Assembly (NCBI GenBank): GCA_021234155.1
Contig: JAJEKV010000001.1
Span: 30,642,177-30,706,176, forward strand
From: Isoetes taiwanensis
Lineage: Eukaryota > Streptophyta > Lycopodiopsida > Isoetales > Isoetaceae
Length of the DNA stretch: 64,000 nucleotides
Direction: 5' to 3'
How positions within the stretch are numbered: position 1 is the first letter of the stretch; each line of letters begins with the position of its first letter. The position numbers and the translations under genes were made by a program. The notes under the pieces were generated by a model. The model was not told the DNA's origin. It searched no databases and saw nothing but the letters and a program-made list of their open reading frames with translations. Below, one piece after another: positions 1-11,391 of this stretch.

Positions 1-1007
1 TAAGATTAAGTAAACATTTGAAAATTAAGCTATATACAGGGGATTCGACAAAAGAACTGACTTGAAGGCCCAGAAGCAATCAAACCTTACAGTGATCATT
101 GCTAAGCATGACTTGAAGGATTTTTGAAGACCCTGAGTACTCCCCGATCAGATCCAAAGAGATTTGGTCGAATTTATCTTCTAAAATTATCTGATGACCT
201 GAAGTTGATATTTTCTTACATTTGAAACCATTATCCATTATTATTATGATTGATCTACCTCTATATCAATGAAAAATTGATGCCAAGTTGAAGAAATTCT
301 CTCTGATATGATTCTTGACAATTTTATCTTCCAAAATATCTTACAGAAAATTCCCCTGTATTCTTAATTGCTTTTGGTCCAATTGCCCTCAATCCCTGAT
401 ACACCTGAGACCCTTATGCTTTGAAAAAAACAAAAAATTCCATTTACAACTCGAGTTAGAAAAAATTGCATTCTGTTTTTTACTGTTCTTGACTGTATTT
501 TGCAAAATCTGAATGCATAAATATCTATGAGCATCCAAATAAAGATCTGACATCATGTCCACACTCCAGAATGCTCTTGTGAGGTATTGGCTTTGAAACT
601 TCTCAAAAAAGTGATCAGAAACTCTAGTTCCATTTTCCTGATCACTGTTTTACAGTTTGACTGCCATTGACCAATTTTTGACCCCACTTTAAGCTTGAAT
701 ATTTCCCAAAATAATGATCTGACTTGGTCAGGAGTTTCATCATCAGCTTCCAGCAACTTTTTTGTGCCAGTCTAAATCATTTGACCCAAGTATTCAATTC
801 ATTATCGACTGCCACATCAATTTGAATCAGGGCTCCATTTTCTAGAAATGGGAAAGGTATGGGAACTTTGAGTTTTTGGCTTTTTTGATGGATTTATCTT
901 CCATAGACTGATCACCTTAAGTGATCTGGAGGTCCTAACCCCAATTTGAGTTTATACTCAAGTTGGCTTATTGAAGTTGACCTTTGAAGCCAGGTTGAGG
1001 GTCAACA
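1..1007 (+). repeat. 3' part of a Tat-like LTR, cut by window edge
   Basis: The sequence is a diverged copy of the long LTR that recurs at 5669-7678, 14014-16037, 41325-43323, 49686-51707 and 55379-57313. It ends in the family terminus GGGTCAACA at 1007. It is not followed by the tRNA-Gln primer site that follows the 5' LTRs elsewhere, so it is most likely the 3' LTR of an element lying to the left. Its sequence resembles the 55379-57313 subfamily more than the two full-length elements. Confidence 0.8.
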
Positions 1008-1458
1008 CTATGGAACTCGTCGGACTGTCATAATTGGGGATTTTCTTGTGGTTATGTTGAAGAAATCTCGGATATTGTCGCACACAAAAAGACCGATCGC
1101 CCTCATCACGGATCCCAAATCCCCCATGGCATGACATGTAATACTAAATTGCTTGATTAATCCTTCAAACACACACACTTTGAGTCCTCGACTCCGCACG
1201 ATGCACAGTAATGAACCTCCCAGGTTCATTACTGCCTACACACACTTTGAGTCCTCGACTCCCCACGATGCAGAGTAATGAACCTCCCAGGTTCACTTAG
1301 CAGCCCTGCTACTGTAGGTTGATCCTACACAAAGCAAGATGAACGAATCCTCGGTTCAATCCCATAACATAGTCAGCACCCATAAACCAAAGAACTCGAG
1401 AACCTCTCGATGGCTTATGATCCCTAGGACTCCATCTATTGGATTGTAGTTATACTAG
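1008..1458. other. Flanking sequence with a short tandem duplication
   Basis: This stretch lies between the LTR ending at 1007 and the outer gypsy element starting at 1459. No coding sequence is convincing. It contains a roughly 67-bp direct duplication (about 1173-1239 and 1240-1300) that carries the small palindrome GAACCTCCCAGGTTC. The last five bases, ACTAG (1454-1458), are the left target-site duplication of the outer element. Confidence 0.6.
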
Positions 1459-1874
1459 TGTTGGGGTGATCACCACTCACCACACTCATCACCACACTCG
1501 TCACCACTCACCACACTTGTCACCACTCACCACACTCATCACCACACTCATCACCACACTTGTCACCACTCACCACACTCACCACTATTGAGGTGGTATA
1601 GGAGATTGTATACCGTATATGGAGGGATATACGCACATGCACGCATGCAGGATATTTGCACGTATGCATTATGGTGTGCAGGGGGATTATGATGACTGGA
1701 TTATCTGAGTAGAGAGAAAACAGAGAGAGACGGTGTATTGAGAGAGAGCATTTTGCTTGATCTAGCTATGGAGATGATGATTCTTTGTGTTGTGCATTGC
1801 CTTGATCTGATAGATTGAGTTTGGATTGTTGGGTTTTTCATCCTTCTTGCAAGGTTAGAGTTCAGGCTCTAACA
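1459..1874 (+). repeat. 5' LTR of outer gypsy element
   Basis: It starts TG and ends CA and is near-identical to 27193-27627. It carries a CAC-rich minisatellite at about 1470-1582 built from CACTCACCAC / ACTCATCACC-type units, whose copy number differs from the 3' LTR. Confidence 0.92.
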
Positions 1875-1877
1875 ATT

Positions 1878-1894
1878 TGGCGACCACGGTGCTC
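1878..1894 (+). other. Putative primer-binding site of outer element
   Basis: Three bases after the LTR the sequence reads TGGCGACCACGG. TGG pairs with a tRNA CCA end and the next C implies a G discriminator, as in plant tRNA-Arg. The tRNA assignment is tentative because the match beyond the first eight bases was not verified. Confidence 0.45.
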
Positions 1895-2064
1895 GACAGA
1901 CCATTGATCGGCAAGAATTTCCATTGAAAAAGGAGTTGTTACCATTGGTATTGGTGTTCGTCGGTAAAGAACGGCACCATTGTGAAAGGAGCAATTTCTT
2001 GGGTGAAGGGGATTTTGCCGTAATTGATTTGTGGGCTAGAATTTGACAAGGGGAGCATAGTTTT

Positions 2065-2680
2065 ATGCCCAAGAGAAGTAAGAAGGATATCCCACCAAGC
2101 TCTATCGTAACAAGAAGGGGACCAGTGAGTCAATCTTTGGGCTCAAAATTGCATCAAGATTCAATTTCGTTTTCAGATTTGGGAGCAGATCTGGGGTCTA
2201 ATTCTCAGATCCAAGAGCTTTTAATTCCATTTACCGATCTAGAAGGTAATCCAATTTCGTTTTTCAAATTGAAGGGAGATTCAATTTCGTTTTTCCAATT
2301 TCAAGAAACCCAAGAAGAGGCAGAGATGGCTGTATTACCACCTATGGTATGGGGTTTGCAGACAATGGGGATTCCAAAGTTTGATGATCTGGTAGATCGG
2401 GATCCTTTGAAGCATATTGTGAAGTTTGAGAGGTATTGCCAGCAATGTAAGTTACCGGCTGGTGATTATTTGCTTTGGTTTCATAGTTCTTTACAAGATT
2501 CAGTGGAGGAATGGGCACAAACTCAGCCAGATACCATGACATATCAGGAACTAAAGGAAGCTTTCATTGCTAATTATCAAGAAGTTCATGGTAAGGACAA
2601 GACTATGGAAAGGTGGACCAATTTCACACAAAAGGAAGATGAATCAATTAGAGAGTATAATCAGAGGTATATTGCGGTTC
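2065..2680 (+). pseudogene. gag, N-terminal part (outer gypsy), split by LINE
   Basis: The open frame starts MPKRSKKDIPPS. A Ser/Phe-rich N-terminus contains a short internal repeat (NPISFFKLKG / DSISFFQFQ). A retrotransposon-gag-like core with WMxx-type spacing follows: LLWFHSSLQDSVEEW, FIANYQEVHG, ESIREYNQRY. This is the structural protein that forms the virus-like particle. The frame is interrupted after RYIAV by the poly(T) of the inserted LINE and resumes in frame at 21341 (LKAVVHWKIARND). The sequence on both sides joins exactly at the GCGGTTC duplication, which confirms that this was one gene. Confidence 0.85.
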
Positions 2681-3461
2681 TTTTTTTTTTTTTTTTTTTG
2701 AGTGAATGGGTTTTTTTCATTAATTATAGAAAAAGGTACAACATATTGAGTAAACCTTTATAGATAGGCTACTCAAACTAGTAAAAGTTATCAGATGAAC
2801 ACAAAAGAAATAAGTGCTGCTGTAAGCACATAATAGTAGCAATGTAATTTGCAGAATAGTAACAAAATCAGTAGTGAATTGAAATAGAAGATGAGAAATA
2901 TGCTGTGCTGCCTCTAAGAGTGTAAGCAGCATGAGTGAACAATTCCTGCAGAGAAAAAGTAAATGTTAATAAGCTGTAGATTTTATATGCAGGTCACTGA
3001 TTTGGAAGGCTAAGGTAGTTTGTGTGAAAGTGATATGTGTGTAGGAAGTCATAGTGAGCTCGGAAGTTTGGTTGAAGTATAAGGGTTCTGCCATTTCCCC
3101 AGTTTAGCTCGATGATCAACTGTCGGCATTGGTAGTTGACATCAGAATTATTAGAGTGCCATATGCATCTGCCAGTCCCCTATGATGGTAGTAGCATTCC
3201 CTGTAATACTCAAACTGCTGATTTGTCATTCTTCTACTGTTAATCTCCATAAACCACCATATCTCATGCATAAGGTATGTGCTTCTGCAGAACTCCATAG
3301 CCCAATCTAATTCTTCATCAGGTATGCTAATTATGTCTATATTTGTGATGCCTCTAACTGTGCCTGTCCACATGTCATATGTATATTGAATGTCATGTAC
3401 CAGCCTCTGCCCTGGGAAAAGTCTGTATTCTGCAGGCTCCACTGAAGTGCCAAAGTCTCTG

Positions 3462-4682
3462 TTAAGGCTCCCCATGTAATCTAGGAGAAGTACAATGAGT
3501 GTCAGTAAGTAAATCATGATGACAATTTAGTTTGAACAGTCTATGAGCCCCTATAAATTGACCTATATTTAACCATTTTGTGTCCATATCATCTTTGTGC
3601 AAGTGTTTTTGACTGGTGGCAACCATCTCAATATCATATATAACTTGTGATTTGATCCAGAACATAGATATTTGTTTTCCTCCATACTGGCATCTGTTTC
3701 TATGCTTCCAAACATTCCATAATGCAATGCAACACAAAGTATTCTTATAAGCATCATCATTCATCAAAAATTCCAGTAAAGTAGCAGGACAACTTATGTG
3801 AAAGGTATCTTCAAACCATGTCCAAAAAGTAGTGAGCTTTTACGTGACCAAATATATGCTCCATAGATTCAACATATCTACATCCAAGAGGGCAATAGGG
3901 ATGAACTGGAGTGGTTGGGAATTGGAGTGCCTTGAGATAGTCTCCGGACATGGCACACTCTTATTTGCAAGTAACCACGCCAAAATAAGAAATTTTGGGG
4001 GCAAGTAGGAAAGCCAAATATTTTTGAATAATCTTAATTCGGTGTCATCGAAAAGATCCCAATAGAGCTTAGATTTGGAAGGAATGTTAGGCTTATTTAA
4101 AAGAGTATAAACCTTGGATACCTTGTAATTGGATTTACTACACGAGTCCATTGGGCGTTGATAGGATTTTGTTGGATATTAACATTGCCAACTTTTGCAT
4201 GATGAATCGTATACAATTTTATCCAAGAAGCGCCTCTAATTCGATTTTTCAGATTGGTCCATGATATCCATCTTGTGTGATCCCAGAGATCACCGAGATG
4301 TAATATTCCATAGGACATCCACTTTTTATATATCTTTGGGTGGTTTATGGCCAAAGGAGTGGAATTATCCCTGGAGAAATTGGGATTCCAGAATAAACTT
4401 GTATTAGAGTGACTGTTCTCAATAGCAGAATTATCAAAGGTTTTGTGAACCCTGTTCCAAGCCAGAATGAAACTTCTCATTAGAGGGGAAGTATTAGGGG
4501 CAGGTTTCAAAGTTGTGAAAGCTGAAGAAGGCAAACTATGACTGATCGAAGGATGCCCTTTAGGGTGACTGCAGGATAACCAATATTTGATGAAGACCAT
4601 GGCTGGGTTGTTATGATTGAATAGTGTTTTCCAAATGTATTTTCCAGCTAATGCAAAACCCTGAAGGGTCAAATTTTTGCAG
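3462..4682 (-). pseudogene. LINE ORF2, C-terminal part
   Basis: Continuing ORF2 after the MITE-like insertion, the frames show LTLQGFALAGKYIWKTLF, then a zinc-binding-RT region (KLYWDLFDDTELRLFKNIWLS, FLILAWLLANKSVPCPETI). A C-terminal motif CCIALWNVWKHRNRCQYGGK is typical of plant LINE ORF2 tails. Several frameshifts are present. The last reading frame ends at about 3462, and about 780 bp of 3' sequence follow before the poly(A). A further open frame at 3116-3517 (-) has no family I recognise. Confidence 0.75.
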
Positions 4683-4686
4683 CCCA

Positions 4687-5008
4687 GGGTAAAAGCATGT
4701 TAGGGTGTACCACTTTTGGAACCTGCAAAAGTACATACACTAGGTACTTCTGAACTGGGTACTTTCTCATTTTTCTTTTCATTAAAACTAATACAAAAAT
4801 CCAAAATAAAAGTCAAGGACATGGTAATATTCAAAGTTAAGGTAAAGATAATGCTATCGGAGACCAATATATATATAAAAAGTTCTAAAACATACCTTAT
4901 ATTGAGATATTATACAGGTACCCAGTACCCAGTCCTGGCTACCTTTTTAGGTACCTTTTTAGTCACTAAATAATACTTTTTAAGGGACACCCTAACATGC
5001 TTTTACCC
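4687..5008. mobile_element. MITE-like element, copy 1
   Basis: This 322-bp AT-rich element has terminal inverted repeats of more than 20 bp beginning GGGTAAAAGCATGTTAGG and ending with its complement. It interrupts LINE ORF2 immediately after the motif IQGGLG, and the LINE frame resumes on the other side. CCCA flanks both ends (4683-4686, 5009-5012), so the target duplication is 3-4 bp. No coding capacity. The second copy is at 23218-23528. The superfamily is not assigned. Confidence 0.85.
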
Positions 5009-5012
5009 CCCA

Positions 5013-5668
5013 GGCCACCTTGTATCTTGCTTCTGGTGATAGTGTTCCAGTTAACCATGTGATGATTCTTCCAGATAAAATTTCTCACAATTCTTTCAAT
5101 TTGCTGATAAATGCCTTTGGGAGCCAAGAGAGCTGAGGAATAATAAATATGAGAAGCAGCAATGACTGAATTTGCAATTATTGTTCTCCCTGCCAGAGAG
5201 AGACAATTGCCATAGTTGCCTAATTTCTTTCTAATTTTTGCAACTATAGGAGACCATAACTCTTTTAAACTGGGATTGAGAGACAGAGGCATACCTAAAA
5301 GGCTAGTAGTCTCAGTTGATCTAATGCATTTGATACCAGCAATGCTATCAGTGTTCATGTCTCCAATGATAGTACATTTATTTAGATTCAGCTGTATGCC
5401 AGAGGCAGCTCCAAAGATGTGAATGATATGGAGAAAATTGGCAATGATGCTAGGATCATTTTTGAGAAAGCTGAACGAGTCATCTGCATATTGAAGAATA
5501 GACAGATTGGTTGTATTGTCTGGAAGATTCAGACCAACAATAGTCCCCATAGATTGATGATAATTGATCACTCTAGTTAACATCTCTGCTACAGCCAGAA
5601 AGAGATAAGGTGCTAGTGGACATCCCTGCCTCACCCCTCGAGCAAGAGGGAAAAAATAGCCTGGGGAA
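5013..5668 (-). pseudogene. LINE ORF2, RT palm/thumb part
   Basis: The frame reads RQGCPLAPYLF followed by the catalytic LQYADDS motif, LNLNKC, LLGMPLS and the conserved LAGRTIIANSV, all hallmarks of non-LTR reverse transcriptase. It is the direct continuation of the frame broken at 16043. Removing the 10.4-kb Tat-like element and one TSD copy gives an unbroken NGS-PGYFFPLARG-VRQGCPL reading. The 3' side is interrupted by the MITE-like element at 5008. Confidence 0.92.
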
Positions 5669-7678
5669 TGTTGACCCTAAACCTGGCTTAAGGATCAACC
5701 ACAAGGAACCAACTTGAGCTTTCACTCAAATTGGGGTTAGAACCTCCAGATCACTTAAGGTGATCAATCTATGCAAGCAAATTTCAATGATAAGTCAAAA
5801 AACTTGAAGTTTTGTACCTTTCCCATTTCCAGAAATTGACACCTTTGTCAAAACAGTTGTGGCATTGATATGCAAATCGATTTTTTGAGTCAACCACTGT
5901 AGACTTAGTCAGAAAAGATGTAGGTACTCGATGGTAAAGCTTCTGACCAAGTCAGAGGTATAGTTTGTGAGTTATTCGAGCTCAAAGTGCAGTCAAAATT
6001 TGGTCAATAGCAGTCAAAATCTGAAAACAGTGATCAGAGATTGGAATTTTTGAGTTGCCAGACGAGTTGTTGAGAATCTCCAAAGCAAATGTGCTTTAGT
6101 GGTGATAAGGAATCTAGGCAAATGGTCAGATTGTCATCTGGATAAACAAAAATAATTTTTGTATTTGGATTTGGCAAAATCTGATCAAGAATAGTCAAAA
6201 CAGAATGCAAAAATTTCTAACTCAAGTTGTGAATAAGATTTTTGGATTTTTCAAGGCATATAGGTTCGGATGCTTGGTATTGATGGCAAATGGGTCAAAG
6301 GCAATCAAAAGTACTCAGGGATTTTCTATAAAATTTTGAACAGAGGAAAAAAATTGTAAAGGATCATAACAGAGATAATTTCTTCAGATAGGCATCAAAT
6401 TTCATTGATAGGAATGTAAATCAATCATAATAATGTTGGGAAATAATAATTCAGTACTTCAAAATCAACTTCAGGTCAATAAAAAGTTTCAATAGATAAT
6501 TTCCAACCAAATCTCTTGTGACTTGATCGGGGAGTACTCAGAGACTTCCAAAATCCTTCCAGTCATGCTCAGCAATGATCACAGTAAGGTTTGTACGCTT
6601 CTGGGCCTTCAAGAAAGTCCTTTTGTCGAATCCCATGTTTTTATCTTAGTTTTCAAATGTTTGCTTAATCTTAGCCTTGATTGATGGGTTTATTCGGTTC
6701 ATAAAGAGTGGGAAGGTCAAAATAGGTAGATTAGAGGGTTACGGTGCCAAATCCGGCGAGATTCGAGGTGGAAGCAGAAATTTAGGGTTCTTGGCTGTAT
6801 TTTCTCGAGAAATAGCGACACGATTTCGTATTTTTTCCCGTATATCCATGGAATATGCTGTATTTTTTATTTTTGCAAAGCTAGGCCATGGTTTTAAAAG
6901 GTCACTTATAGAAAATTGAAGAGGTGGATCACTTTAGCAATGGCAACCCTAATTTTTCTTTGGGAATATGCTAAGTCCTTGGGCACAATGGTCAAGAATA
7001 TTCCATAAAGTATACAAGTGGCATGGCATAATGGTAAGGACTTGCAAAAGGGTCTAGGCTAGGGGAATTTGCAAAAACAAATGTCATATGAAGTGAGAAA
7101 GTATAGAGGCAATGGGGGGATGTGGATGTAATGGGGAAAAGAAAATGGGTAAGGCAAAATAAGGTAGGCAAAGGTAAACAAAAAAGAGGGTATGGGTGTG
7201 GGAAGAAATGGCTAGAAAATCTCAATGGATAGAGATAGAATATGAACAATGATTGGATGAGAATGGCCAAGGGATAAAATCAAGCACCATGGGGTCTTCC
7301 AAACTCTTTGACTTCCAATCTTCAAAAAATGTCTTCCAAACTTCATAACCCAGAATCTTCTAGAGCATACTTTTTGACTAAGCATTTTGACCTCAAATAA
7401 AGTACCTCATGTAAATTTGAACCTCGAGCACTTGTTGACCTGAAGAAAGAACATCCTTTGACCTCCATATCAATGTTAAATGCCAAGAGTCTTCCAAACT
7501 TTGACCTAGTCTTCCAGCACTTTCCAAAGACTTTGCACCCAAAGACTTTCCAAAGACTTTGCACCCAAAGACTTTTCAAATAGTTTTCAGCACTTTCCAA
7601 AGATACTTTTGCCCTAAAGTAAATTGACCTAGTTTGAATGCATAGACCACAATTAGCATGTTGCCCTTTGGGGCAACA
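5669..7678 (-). repeat. 3' LTR of Tat-like copy A
   Basis: The 2010-bp LTR in element orientation starts TGTTGCCC and ends GGGTCAACA. Its 5' tip is an inverted repeat (arms TGTTGCCC/GGGCAACA at 7659-7678). A 24-26-bp repeat related to AAAGTCTTTGGGTGCAAAG lies at about 7500-7610. A 92-codon sense open frame (6992-7270) is kept in three LTR copies but is low-complexity and probably not a gene. Confidence 0.95.
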
Positions 7679-8084
7679 TCTCATAAAAACAAGAAAAAGG
7701 CTGGTCCCCTCAGCCATGTGATGTCAGAAATGGATAACTAGGGGGGTCTTCAACTTTGTGCCAAGGTATCCAAGTGGAGATATGAGAGTGTGAGATATAA
7801 GTGGAGGTGAAGTGAGTATGAATGTGGTGATGAAATAATATAGATAGAAAAAGGTGGAAGTGAGTGTGAATATGGAAGTATGGATGTGGTGAGGGAATAA
7901 TATGGATAAAAAGGCATAAGAAGGGTGGTGGAATGATTGTGAATGGAATAAGTAGTGAAAAGAAAATGAGTGTGTATATGGTGAGGTGGTGGTAAAATGG
8001 AAATGGAGTGAGTGTGCAAGTGTTTGAAACTTCGCCAAAACAAGAAAATATGTCTTCCTCCTAATCTTCAACAAGTGCAACTCT

Positions 8085-8290
8085 GCTGTGATGGTAAAGA
8101 TGAATTGCAGAGTGCTTTTCTTCTTTAGGGAATGAGAATAAGAATAAGGAGTTCAAATGGGAGGTAGGACTACTCAAGACAGATGAAAAAATATGGAAGA
8201 AGAGTGAACCTGCCATGGAAACACATAAACCAATTAGTCTCAAACCTTTGCAACTCTGCTATGATGGTGAAGGTGATTTTGCAGAGTGCT
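8085..8290 (-). repeat. Duplicated stem-loop in 3' untranslated region, copy A
   Basis: Two copies of a ~165-bp direct repeat begin at about 8085 and 8250. Each carries near-complementary arms (GCACTCTGC and GCAGAGTTGC in sense orientation) around a loop containing ACCATCAT or a variant. The same paired structure is present in the + copy (49071-49113, 49247-49289) and the third copy (57647-57825). Confidence 0.75.
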
Positions 8291-8583
8291 TGTTAAGGTA
8301 TGGAAAAACAAGAATAAGAGGCTGGATGGATGGTAGGAATGCTTAAGGACAGGTCAATAAAGATGGAGGAAGGATGCTCCTGCATATGACACTTGGTAAT
8401 TATTAGTATCATCCCTGTTCTTGAGATCATTTGCACTATTACCTGATCAGATCAACCTAGGAACATGACCCAAATTCTATTAGAGTAATGTGCTCAAAGT
8501 CAAACTGTTCTATCTACTGAAATAATGTGCTTAAAAATCAACTGATTTAACTACTTTAAACCTACTATAAATCTCTAAACCTT

Positions 8584-9641
8584 TTAACAACAGAAGAGGG
8601 ACAAGCAAGCATGCTGGTCCCAATACCTTTTCAGGTGCAAGATGTTGATAGGATTTGGCAATGGCATCCCTGAAGCAACTTCCTGTAACCAATAAGAATT
8701 AGTACCTGCAGGATCCAACACTACAAAGGGCCCTTCCCAAATGTTGTCAAATTTGCCAGCAGAATCCTCCTTTGACTTGTTCCATTTGAGAACAAGCTCC
8801 CCTTTTTTAAAAGTGCCTTGTATTTTGTGTGCAGCCTTGAATGCAGCCAAATCTTTAGCCTTTTTTAACAAGTTTGTGTTCTCGCTTCCATTACGTACTC
8901 ATCCAAATGTAGCAGGGCATCCAGTCTTTCCTGTAGAGCATGTTCAAAAGGTAAACACAATTTGTGAGCTAATCTCAAAGAAGGTAATTCAAGTTCTACT
9001 GGTAGAACTGCCTCTATGCCATAAACCAAATTGAAAGGTGTGTGATTTGTAGCTGTTTTGATGGTGACCCTATAAGCCCAAAGGGCGTCCACTATTTTGA
9101 TATGCCAATCCTTTTTGTTGATCTCCACTGTTTTCTGCAAGATATTTTTCAATACTTTGTTAGTAGCTTCAGCTTGTCCATTACCCTGAGGATAATATGA
9201 AGAACTTTTGGTGTGCTTGACCTTCAAAATGCTCAGCAGATTAGCAATGACTTCATTAACAAAGGGGGTACCTCTATCAGAATGTATCTGGAAGGGAATA
9301 CCAAACCTGGAGCAAATAAATTCATGTAAAAACCTTGCAGTTGTGAGGGCATTAGCTTGTCTCAAAGGTATAGCCTCTGCCCACTTAGTGAAATAATCTG
9401 TAGCCACAATAATATGTTGATGTTGACCTGCAGAGGAAGGATTAATAGGACCAATATAATCTAGCCCCCAGATTTGAAAAGGTCCTGGAGATATGATAGG
9501 ATTCAAGGCAGCTGGCAATAAAATTCTTTTACTAAAAATTTGACATTGATGGCAAGTTTTTATAACCTCATAACAGTCTCTAAAAACAGTAGGCCAATAA
9601 TATCCGGACACGAGAATCTTTTTTTGCGGTGGTATCCCCAA
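8584..9641 (-). pseudogene. Integrase, Tat-like copy A
   Basis: The frame contains the end of the zinc-binding domain (CHQCQIFSKR) and then the DDE core: first Asp in IWGLDYIGPINP, second in HSDRGTPFVNE, Glu in YYPQGNGQAEATNK. It continues into the C-terminal GPFVVLD region (WEGPFVVLDPAG, LHLKRYW). Integrase inserts the cDNA copy into host DNA. The core (8865-9641) is open; a frameshift near 8870 separates it from the C-terminal tail (8584-8871). No chromodomain follows, as expected for Tat-type elements. Confidence 0.92.
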
Positions 9642-10007
9642 ACCAAAATGTCCCCCACAATTCCTTTGTGCATCTCTTTAATTATCAAGGCAGATTCTTC
9701 TTCACTTACACACCTCACAAGATTCCATCCTGTTGACTTTGCATAGGATATTTTCTATTAGCTTGAATTTATGCACTTGTCCTTAAGTCTTCTTTTCGAC
9801 TTGGAGTGAGGTTTGGAGAAGTGAATCCATATTGCAAAAGATCCCTAATAGGTTCTTTGCCATCCTCCTTGGGCTTGACCTCCCCGAAGTTACTTCCAAA
9901 TGTGCTTTCTTTGCAAACGAAGTGTCGGTAATATTCATTTCATCCTCATGATCAAAAAATATATAAGGCAAGTAGAGGCTAGGATTTCGTGTCAAGTGCA
10001 ACTCTTT

Positions 10008-10333
10008 TTACGAAATATCATAACTTTGCAACTTACAAGCCCATCTACGGATCTTTGGTTTATTAGTTGCTTTACCAAATAGCAATCCCATTGGATTTTG
10101 CTTCATATGAACTTGAACTTGGCTTTTTTGAAGTAGATGCCCCCGCCTATTGATGAGGAACATGAGAGCAGCAGCACTTTTTTCTATTCTAGTATATCTT
10201 TCTTCAAGAGCGAGACCATTGCTTGCTTGCAAAAACTATGGTGTGCTTATCATCCCACTAAAATGGCTAAACCTATAGCCTTTTTTAGTAATGATGATAT
10301 AAACCTCAAATGGCGAGGCTCAAATCTGTTTTT
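10008..10333 (-). pseudogene. Degenerate gypsy RNase H, Tat-like copy A
   Basis: The recognisable part reads EERYTRIEKSAAALMFLINRR, then QVQVHMKQNPMGLLFG, then RRWACKLQSYDIS, which aligns to the tail of the gypsy RNase H downstream of RT. The residue where gypsy RNase H normally has its Asp (usually in a xTDHxSL context) is Lys in VHMKQNPM. The first catalytic Asp region (xTDAS) is a frameshifted non-Asp motif. It probably acts only as a connection domain, as known for Tat elements that gained a second RNase H. Confidence 0.75.
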
Positions 10334-11391
10334 TTAAAAGAGTAGCTTCACATATGGATAAAATAAGAAAGTCAAAAGCTTCTTGGCACTCGGGGTCCAT
10401 GTGATAGGTATGTGCTTACTTTCAGATTTAGAAAACTTCCCTATCCTGGTCAACTTAGAGATAGGACTTAAGATATGAGCAAAATTTGGGATATACATCC
10501 TAAGGAAACTTGTCATACCAATGAAACTCTTAACCTGCTTCAAATTCTTGGGAGGTACCAGTTTTTTGAGAGCTTCAACTTTATCTTGAGCAACTTGAAT
10601 ACCTTGGCTGGATACTTCATGTCCCAAGAGTTGTCCTTTGGATGCAAAAAAGATGCATTTTTTTGGATTTAGATTGACTCCTGAAGTCCTGCATAGAGAA
10701 CAGATTTTTGCAAGCAATTCCACATGATTATTAGCATGAGAACCCAAGCAAAGGTCATCCAGATACACTCTAAATTCTTCAGCAGCCATGGTTTTGAAAA
10801 TGACATCCATTGCTCTTTGGAAGGTAGCTGGAGCATTCATTAGGCCAAATGGCATTCTTTTCATAGCATAAGTACCCCAGGGAGTGATAAATGAAGTCTT
10901 TGGCTGGTCTTCCTCTTTGATACTAATCTGGTTAAACCCGAAAAACCGGCCAAAAATGAGTACATGTCTTTTCACGCAATAAAGATATAGGATTTCTTCC
11001 AAAAAGGCAAGGGATAACAATCTTTTATAGTGGCTTTGTTCAAATCTCGATAATCTATGCAAATTCTCAAAGTTCCATTCTTTTTTCCACTGGAACAATG
11101 CAGGATACCCATTCAGGGTTGATGATCTCTACAATGACACCTGCATCCAACATCTTATGCAATTCATCTTTGATTAGATCTAAAAGTGAAGCATTTATTC
11201 TTCTTAACTTCGGAAAACAGGCTACTGACCCTCTTTAATTTTAATTTCAAATTGACATACCTCCTCTTTGATACCAATAAGCTCAGAATAATCCCAAGCA
11301 AACACATCACTTCTCTCTTCAAAGAATTTATTGATCTCTTCCTTATTTTGTGTGTCAAAAGATCTCCCACAAGCGAGTTCTTTCTGGCCAT
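10334..11391 (-). pseudogene. Reverse transcriptase, Tat-like copy A
   Basis: The domain starts with [17 protein letters not shown], the typical entry to Tat/Athila RT. It continues through [20 protein letters not shown], the intact catalytic VYLDDLCLGSHAN, GQLLGHEVSSQGI and SFIGMTSFLRMYIPNFAHI. The fingers region around 10930-11100 is frameshifted. The enzyme copies element RNA to DNA in the particle. The RT follows, rather than precedes, an archaeal-type RNase H at 11550-12082. Confidence 0.92.

Noticed and set aside
1470-1582. CAC-rich array considered as a CRISPR-like repeat array
   Set aside because: Units are short, degenerate and without unique spacers, and the array lies in an LTR of a plant gypsy element.
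7724-8080. Phe/Ser/His-rich 118-codon frame near the Tat-like 3' LTR, present also at 49284-49640
   Set aside because: Low-complexity translation of T/C-rich 3' untranslated sequence, present in two copies only because the element is; no domain.
9208-9396. Frames antisense to integrase and RT (for example 9208-9396, 10475-10672, 11760-12053)
   Set aside because: Shadows of gag-pol; the sense strand carries the recognisable motifs.
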